This document shows positions 57,585-64,000 of a DNA stretch of 64,000 bases, one piece after another. Made by a program: the position numbers and the translations under genes. The DNA is taken from contig JACMZG010001908.1 in the NCBI GenBank assembly GCA_018340805.1, positions 16,089,061 to 16,153,060 on the forward strand, given 5' to 3'. Within the stretch, counting starts at the first letter, position 1, and every line of letters begins with the position of its first letter. The notes under the pieces are model-generated. The model had not been told where the DNA came from. It searched no databases and saw only the letters and a program-made list of their open reading frames with translations. The DNA comes from Microvelia longipes (lineage: Eukaryota > Arthropoda > Insecta > Hemiptera > Veliidae).

Positions 57585-58480
57585 GGATACGGAGCACCTC
57601 GGAACTTTTTCTCATCACATCGGATTCGCAACGATAATTCCCTACTTCGGACTCGCTTTGCTCGTCCTCAGATATAAATACATTCGTTTAATTCCCAGCA
57701 GTCACCCACCCAAGCACTAACCACTGATGCTGATCCAACAAAGTCGTAAATATACTTGTATTAAAAAAAACTAAGTGTACTTATTTATAACGTTAAGATA
57801 TACTCTTGTACGGAATTTTCACTCAATAGGGTTATTTTAGGATTTTTCCAAATGATTCGATAAACATTGGACTAGTGCTGATAATGAGATGAAACTGGGC
57901 ACATATGTTGGTCTTATATATATGACAACATGCGTGCTAAATCTCACACCATTGTAATAATTTTTCTACTTTTAATGAATTTTGTGGGTTAATGACGTCG
58001 TAAAAATATTTTCCGGATAGTACAACTACACCTGAAAATTGATTTTTGTACCAAGTTTTAACTTCTAGCATGATAGTATACTCAAGCTACTACCCTACTC
58101 GTACCCTGGGAGCTACGATACAAACAGACACAACTTAACAGAAAACTAATTAGGAGACCTTTAAAACATCTACACGTATAATTCAGGTGACATCCCGGTT
58201 TTAAATTTATTATTAATATATTAATAATATGTTATAATTATATTATTAATATATTAATTATATATTATTAATATATTAATAATATTCGCGATGTATTTTT
58301 GTTTTCCAAAACTTGGTGGTCCCATCACGTGAAACAGCACCGTCGTTTACTTAAAAAGATACAAAAACAGACAGCATGATGAAAACTAAAACGGATAATT
58401 ACGGTAAACCTGTAATGATTTTTAAGATAAACACAATACTTTTCTTTATACCTACGGTTGTAGGTGGGGAAAAGTAAAAA
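57585..58480 (+). repeat. Family A repeat, copy 15 (near full length)
   Basis: Starts TCGGATACGGAGCACCTCGG after an A-rich run. It continues with CGGACTCGCTTTGCTCGTCC, GTCACCCACCCAAGCACTAA, GCTGATAATGAGATGAAACT, GGGTTAATGACGTCGTAAAA and GGTGACATCCCGG. It ends with CACAATACTTTTCTTTATAC and GGGGAAAAGTAAAAA. A roughly 180-bp insertion with a TTATTAATATATTAA-rich start lies at about 58205-58385, before the 3' end. Confidence 0.82.
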
Positions 58481-59071
58481 TATAAGATAAAATTATAACT
58501 AATATAGTACAATCAAAAGAATAAGACAAAAAAAGAGTCCAGTTATTAAATTACAAATTAAATAATTAAAAATCCACCAATAGAATGCTAATTGACAATA
58601 TGAAATTGAAAATAACCGACAATACATTTTAAAAAACATACTATATAGTATAATTACATATTGTTTATAGGGAATTGCAGCTGTTTAAATACAGTTGAAT
58701 TATGCATTGTTTAGAGTGTAAATAATGACCTAATAAGGTTTTTTTTTGTGAAAAAGTGTTAAAAATTTCGAATAATATTGTTGATTGATTTTACTAATAC
58801 TATTTTAAAATTAATGATTTTTTTTTATTGATTAAAAACTTTCATTACTACTGTATCTTTAATTAACTCTTTACGATAGTAATATTTAGTTGTTGGAAAG
58901 TTAATAAATAAAAGATTATTATGTATTTAATAATAAAGATATTTTAACAATTAACTGGTCATTAATTTTTACGACCGTTCAATTTGCCATGTCCTGTACT
59001 TGCAATTGTCGCTTATAGGCAGACTGATATCATAAAACAATTAAATTTTTAGTGCAATTTTAAAACAAAAT
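58481..59071. other. Unassigned AT-rich stretch
   Basis: Nothing recognisable. Confidence 0.45.
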
Positions 59072-59130
59072 GTCGGGTACAGGGTACCTCAGTACTTCTC
59101 CCTGAAATTTTCGGACTCGCTTCGCTCATC
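59072..59130 (+). repeat. Family A 5' fragment, copy 16
   Basis: GTCGGGTACAGGGTACCTCA, then GGACTCGCTTCGCTCATCCT; similarity is lost afterwards. Confidence 0.75.
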
Positions 59131-59429
59131 CTCTCAGTTTGTCTTGATTATCAAAAGCTTAAGTTGCCATTACTTTAGTCTCCACTACAATTGACCTCAG
59201 ACTCGAATTATGTTAGTTTTTAGGTAATAACCAACTAAAAAACCAACCTGGTTATTAAGTTGGTTATTAGGTAATGGTATTAGAATTAGTTATTAGGTAA
59301 CCAGAAAAGACCCTGTACCTAGAGCAGTTACTAGCTGTAAAAGGGGAGTTAGATATTACCCATGGAAAATAATTATAATTAGTCATTAAATAATAATAGA
59401 TAACAAACAATTAAATAAATATATGAATA

Positions 59430-59522
59430 GATGTGTGTGAGTATGTATGTATGAGTGTGTGTATATATGTAAAGTTATATGTATGTATGTGTGTGTATAT
59501 GCATGTATGAGTGTATGTACAA
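59430..59522. repeat. TG/TATG microsatellite
   Basis: Mixed TGTGTG, TATG and TATATG repeats. Confidence 0.88.
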
Positions 59523-59715
59523 ATAAATAATACAATAACACAAATAAATAAATTTAATATAAAAATAATTTAATATTAAAATATCAAAAAAATGAATGTA
59601 TAAAATTCATACTAACATAGGTCGGGTACTATAGGCTAACATAGGTTAAGTACTAGAAATTACTAACATAGGATAAGATTATGTCTAGGTTAAGTTGTTA
59701 CAAGTGCTACAAAAA

Positions 59716-59751
59716 AACTAGCTACAGAGTTAAGGAACTCTGTAGCTAGTT
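59716..59751. repeat. Perfect hairpin, 16-bp stem
   Basis: AACTAGCTACAGAGTT and its exact complement AACTCTGTAGCTAGTT around loop AAGG. It is the longest perfect stem with a short loop in the window. It is preceded by seven A. No T run follows that would suggest a Pol III or bacterial-type terminator. Confidence 0.95.
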
Positions 59752-60299
59752 CTCTGCAGTGCAAGCTTTATAGCGGAGAGGTAGCCTTGTTTTTTAAAAA
59801 TATACACCATTCAACTATTGTACAATCAAGTATTTATTTATTAAAGGTATTTAAAAAAAAACAAAAAATAAAACCCAGGGTGTTATAGACATAGGTTAAT
59901 TAAAGCTTAGAAAAATAATACGGGTAATACTTTTATATAAGGTTCACGAGTCCATTGATCTGTGATCATACTTGGCAGCATAATTCTTTACTAATATAGT
60001 TATTTATGAGAATAATAGCTCTACATCTGATCAATTCATTTAATTAATTGACCATTTAAATTTTATACTGTAAAAGGTGATTTTGAGTAATGTAAACAAT
60101 CTTTTTCATATATTTTAAGAGACACACCAAAAAATGTATAAGTTCGCGAATAAAGTAAAAACAAAATGAATTGTTATTAAAATTCCAGTGGTAATATATT
60201 GTGTGTTGCTATCTGACTATATGACGAACTTCAAAGATTAGTTAAAATTAAATTATATAGGCCGTTCACATTTTGAAAAGTAACGGTCAATATTTTTAA
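59752..60299. other. Unassigned stretch
   Basis: No gene. CTGTGATCATACTTGGCAGC at about 59960 resembles CTGTGATCGTACATAGCAGC at about 63399, a possible short shared repeat. Confidence 0.4.
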
Positions 60300-60712
60300 A
60301 ATGGCGACCAAAATCAAAATGATATTTTTTGGATTGATTTACTTCCTACAGATCGACATTTGTGTCACTTTGATCAGTCAAATTTTCGATTTTTAACAAT
60401 AATTTAAAATTTTTGATGACTCAGCAAAATAGGTTATTGTGGTTTGAAAAATGTTTAACTTCAAACTACATTTTCCGGGCAGAGCAACTAGACCTAAAGT
60501 CTGATATTTGAGCCAAGTTTCAACTCTTCAGTATAAAGACAGAGGGAGTTATACGTCACACAAAGAGACCAGATAGCATGATAACAAACAAAAATGCACA
60601 CTCACAAAATGCCTGAAACGGATAATTATGGTAAAACCTGGGTTTCGAATCATTGGGTGAAAACAATACTTTTCCTTATATCTTCGGTAGTATACTTCAG
60701 GGAAAGTAAAAA
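60300..60712 (+). repeat. Family A variant, copy 17
   Basis: The upstream half, AAAATGGCGACCAAAATCAA, matches the variant at 28830-29325. The downstream half has AACTAGACCTAAAGTCTGAT, GAGGGAGTTATACGTCACAC, GCCTGAAACGGATAATTATG and the terminal ACAATACTTTTCCTTATATC hairpin with AGGGAAAGTAAAAA. The 83-codon minus-strand frame is not a gene. Confidence 0.75.
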
Positions 60713-62053
60713 TATAATGCATCGATAGATGTAAACAAACAAACCTTACAAAACACAACAATAGATAAAGCTGTTGTAGAATAAAGAACTTTAAACACAA
60801 TTAAGTAACACTCGTTCTAAAACGAAAAGTGGCACAAGTAATGTAAAAACCTATAAAGCAAAACGCATGAGTAATAAAGAAGGAAATACATGGAGTTCAC
60901 GTTTTGTGTCTAGGTCAGTCTGTCCGCTTCATGCTCGCACTACACGCTTCGCTTCTTCCTAATCAACTTTTCACTGATTTTCCGCTAGAGTTCGTTTCAA
61001 AAAATAACTTTCCATAATAATGATACTTGGTACAAAAAATAAGCTTTAAATTTTATAAATATCAATCAATAGTTATTGTTCTAAAAGGAATGACGTTTGT
61101 TTTATAATATTATTAAAACACGATTTGCCATAAATGAATATAATAAGAAATTAGAAGGAAAGATACGAACGAATTATTGACTAATTAATAACGTAAAACA
61201 AAACGAAAATTAGGAGAACGCATAATGAATGCCCATGGTTTATGAGTGTATTAGAGGTATAATTGACGTCAGTAAACCTCTATCTCCTACATTCTATGAT
61301 ATGATCCGAATTAATTGCCATACTAACCTACAATCGGAGTTTGATGCATCACAAGCCAGATAATGTTTTGTTTTATTTTATCAAGTGAATAAAAGCTAAA
61401 CTTAGCTTCGGATTCGTTAGGAAACTATGTCCTATAATTTATTGAGTTAAATTTTTGGAAAAGTTATTTCAAGACATGGACTAACGGGAAAAATTCCAGA
61501 CAAGGACTTACGTCAGATATGATATATAAATTGAACATGATATTTATGATATATACATTTTAACATTTTTAAGTATTTTTTAAATTTCTAATTTATTATT
61601 CATTCTAGTTATTATGTTAATAACTAGAATAATATAATTTAATTTAATGTAAATTTAATGTATTTAATCTAATTAAATGTAATTTAATTTAAAATTTATT
61701 TAATGTAATTTAATAATCTATGTTTTTATTTATTTCCATATATTTCACGTCTGTTAATTTAAAAATAATCAGTATTGCTCTAATTTCTCACTTATTTATC
61801 TATTTATTTTATTAGCATATGTTATAATTGGCATTAATATTGTTATTATTATTAAAATATCATAATAGTTTTGTAAAGTTTATTTATTGTAGGAAATAAA
61901 ATGAGCACAAAAACATAGAAGCTAAAATAAAGTTAAAAATAAGCTAAAAATTAAGCTAAAAATAAAGCTAAAATACAAGTGGAAATGAGAGATAAGAGAA
62001 AAAAAATATTTCTCGATTTTTTATTAATTCTTTAAAGTAATGCAATTTCAGGT
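60713..62053. other. Unassigned AT-rich stretch
   Basis: No gene. A 12-bp snap-back (ATTCTAGTTATT at 61602-61613, AATAACTAGAAT at 61619-61630) and degenerate TTTAATGTAATTTAA repeats (61630-61720) are present. Confidence 0.5.
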
Positions 62054-62145
62054 AGTAGTAGTAGTAGTAGTAATAGGGTGGGAAGGCAAAGCCAGGCAAA
62101 TAGGCCACGTTGTTGGGCCCTTCTTGCCATCCCCGATTCCTTAGT
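62054..62145 (-). mobile_element. SINE 3'-end fragment, minus strand
   Basis: The (GTA)n tail at 62054-62073 precedes the complement of the SINE 3' end: GGGTGGGAAGGCAAAGCCAG, GCAAATAGGCCACGTTGTTG, CATCCCCGATTCCTTAG. It is nearly identical to the end of the SINE at 23062-23280. It abuts a family A copy. Confidence 0.85.
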
Positions 62146-62149
62146 CTAC

Positions 62150-62470
62150 ACCAATATATTTTCCAAATAGTACAACTATACTTAAAGATTGACTTTTGTA
62201 CCAAGTTACAACCCTCTATCATAAATAATCCGGGAGCTAAGATGATAACTGACACACATCTAGATAGACAACTTTGTGAAAAGTACTCAGGACAGGTCTT
62301 TTTTTACACCAAAAACGGATTATTTAGGTGATGTCCCGGTTTCAGATTTTTTTGCAAATACAATTCTTTTTCTTTATACCTACGTTATAAATGATGAAAA
62401 TTAAAAAAAAATAAATCAAGTGACAATAAAAAAACTCGGGTACGCGGTATCTCGGAATAAAAGATATACA
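62150..62470 (+). repeat. Family A repeat, copy 18, 3' end followed by a 5' end
   Basis: 62150-62405 carries the 3' half (CCAAATAGTACAACTATACT, GTACCAAGTTACAACCCTCT, GATGTCCCGGTTTCAGATTT, ATACCTACGTTATAAATGAT). After TAAATCAAGTGACAATAAAA, a new 5' end, CTCGGGTACGCGGTATCTCG, begins at 62433. This is a head-to-tail arrangement. Confidence 0.78.
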
Positions 62471-63430
62471 TTTTTTCTCCTCATTAGAACATTACTCCGA
62501 TCAATCTCTGCTTGACTTCAAAAAGCTTGTTTATAGAAAGGAAGCGTGTCAGACTTTGATTTCTCTGTGCTTGACCAAAAAATGAAAAGGTTAAACCTCA
62601 AACTTTTTAAATAACTCAATCCTTAAGATGGTTTAACTTAAGACCTTTAAACAAAAAGAGGTATTAATGGACTGTAAAAAATTTAACTAGTGAAAAGGTT
62701 TATAAAAGACGACAGGAGTCCAAATATAGTTGAAAAACAATAATAATAATAATATAATAATAATAAATAATAAATAATAATAATAATAAACCATTTATTA
62801 ATATTTAAACACAAATAATTAACAATCAGTAAATTTTAAAACACAAAAATAAATATTAATTCAGCCAAAGCTGTGGTTACTGGCAAGCCAGCTGAGTTCG
62901 GTAAAGTTGTTTAATTAAACAATTTTATAATTACATTTTTTATTAATTTTATACATTTTGCATTGATTTAAGTTATATTTGAATTATTTTAATTTGTGTA
63001 TTTATTTTTTGTACTTTTCCATAATAATTATTTTAATTATTATGATTATTATTTTAGTTATTATCTTAATGTATTAATTGAAATACATTAATAAAATGAA
63101 AAACAACTACCGAGCTTTAAACCAGGGTTCCTGGTCGTCATCAGGGTAAATAAATTTATTAAAACATAAATAAAAAATACAAAATAAAATACAAATAAAA
63201 ACTAAATAAACCAAAAAAAAAACGATATCAAATAACGTAAGAGAAAACAGTAAAAGATAAGAGTTATCAAAAAATGGTAGTTGTTTTTCAACTATATGGA
63301 CTGCTGTCTTCTTTTATAAACATTTTACTCGCTAAAGATCTTTATACGAGAAATGAATACAGGTAATACTTGTTTATTACAAGTTCTGAAAAATACCTGT
63401 GATCGTACATAGCAGCCTATTTAATTAACA
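62471..63430. mobile_element. PLE-associated inverted segments
   Basis: AAGGTTTATAAAAGACGACA and ATATAGTTGAAAAACAA at 62695-62743 are repeated in inverse orientation at 63280-63330. The minus strand then passes through a T-rich tract and TAAATTTATTTACC into a CTGATGA motif at 63138-63144. TGAAAAACAACTACC also occurs inverted on either side of that segment (63097 and 63282). A (TAA)n run lies at 62740-62790. The order resembles the 3' end of the Penelope-like element at 45.1-45.3 kb, but no coding remnant is visible. Confidence 0.5.
63107..63144 (-). ncRNA. Hammerhead-like motif, diverged
   Basis: The minus strand reads CTGATGACGACCAGG / AAC / CCTGGT and then TTAAAGC where the others have NGAAAG. 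Stem II is a perfect 6 bp. The GAAA box has changed to TAAA, which should abolish catalysis. Confidence 0.42.
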
Positions 63431-64000
63431 AGTTTAAAAGAAACCGTTATCAATTAATTTTCCCTAGTAAATAATTACTGCCCTTAACGGCTCCTCCACT
63501 TAATAAAGCTACCCCAGTAATTTAAATTTGCCTCTATTTATTAGTAACTAAACCGGAAAACCACCCTTTCTAACCTCATTACCATTTTTTACTTCGTAAA
63601 TTCACTAAATGAGTTTTATTTTTGGTTTCCAAACTTAATAACGCTGTTTTCACCTACTCGTCGTCTGTTTACAAAGATATTATTCAATCTGTAACTTATA
63701 ATAGCTAAGGAGCTTAATTTACCACCACTTCCTCTACATTGTCAAAATTGAGCTATGTTACACATAGATAAGATATTAATTAACTCAAGCTCAAACCTCA
63801 ACGAGGCCGAAGCTAAATTAATCCGTATTAATTTCTTTTGCCAGGAAGCTAAATGAAAATTTTAAAAGACTTTTCAATCTAAACCAATGCATTAAGCATT
63901 ATAAGGTTTAAAGAGAAAAGTCCTTTCGTCCTAAGGAAAGGAATTAAGTCTGAAAATGGCAATAAATTAAAATGGGAAATTATACGAGATTTTCAACCTC
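63431..64000. other. Unassigned stretch
   Basis: Nothing recognisable to the end of the window. Confidence 0.45.

Noticed and set aside
59716..59751. Transcription terminator
   Set aside because: No T run follows and there is no gene upstream.

Overview
This window reads as gene-poor, strongly AT-rich nuclear DNA from an animal. I found no host gene, rRNA, CRISPR array, operon or prokaryote-style gene set. The animal assignment is inferred from a Penelope-like retroelement (PLE) with a GIY-YIG domain, hAT and TA-target transposons, a Helitron 3' end, tRNA-derived SINEs, and abundant (TA)n and minisatellite arrays. The mix would suit an arthropod or another invertebrate, but nothing visible fixes a phylum. 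Almost all long open frames lie in (TA)n, in tandem arrays or inside transposons, and are not genes.

Layout. 0-9 kb: (TA)n arrays, two copies of an abundant interspersed family called family A here (3155, 7925), and a large TA-flanked foldback element (6480-7403). 8.8-9.9 kb: a 43-bp satellite. 10.6-11.4 kb: the cleanest family A copy. 13.4-15.6 kb: a roughly 52-bp satellite split by a hAT element (13508-14610) with recognisable transposase remains. 16.06-18.80 kb: (TA)n, Helitron, (TA)n, 1.19-kb foldback, (TA)n. 20.3-22.2 kb: another inverted repeat family (X). 22.4-29.3 kb: fragmented family A with nested SINEs and an 8-bp-TSD MITE, plus 36-bp and 78-bp arrays. 30.0-32.5 kb: two tRNA-derived SINEs and a TA-flanked MITE. 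35-38.7 kb: a foldback in family A, a palindromic 24-bp array, a short PLE 3' fragment with a 14-bp target duplication, and another SINE. 40.6-41.6 kb: a 44-bp array full of indels. 43.08-45.29 kb: two PLE copies in inverted orientation inside an 18-bp minisatellite. 46.4-51.7 kb: a hAT-type MITE, 32-bp and 45-bp arrays and a small TA-TSD MITE. 51.7-64 kb: mostly featureless AT-rich DNA with scattered family A copies, a 22-bp array, a long (TA)n and a further PLE-like 3' end near 63.1 kb.

How the parts relate. The logic of the window is nested insertion. (TA)n arrays and family A act as landing sites, and several insertions can be delimited to the base from their target duplications. PLE 3' ends carry a hammerhead-ribozyme-like core at four places. 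Perfect short hairpins recur, and four of them sit inside family A copies where comparison with intact copies suggests they arose by local template switching. Several tandem arrays have irregular single-base indels that may be consensus errors of the assembly.
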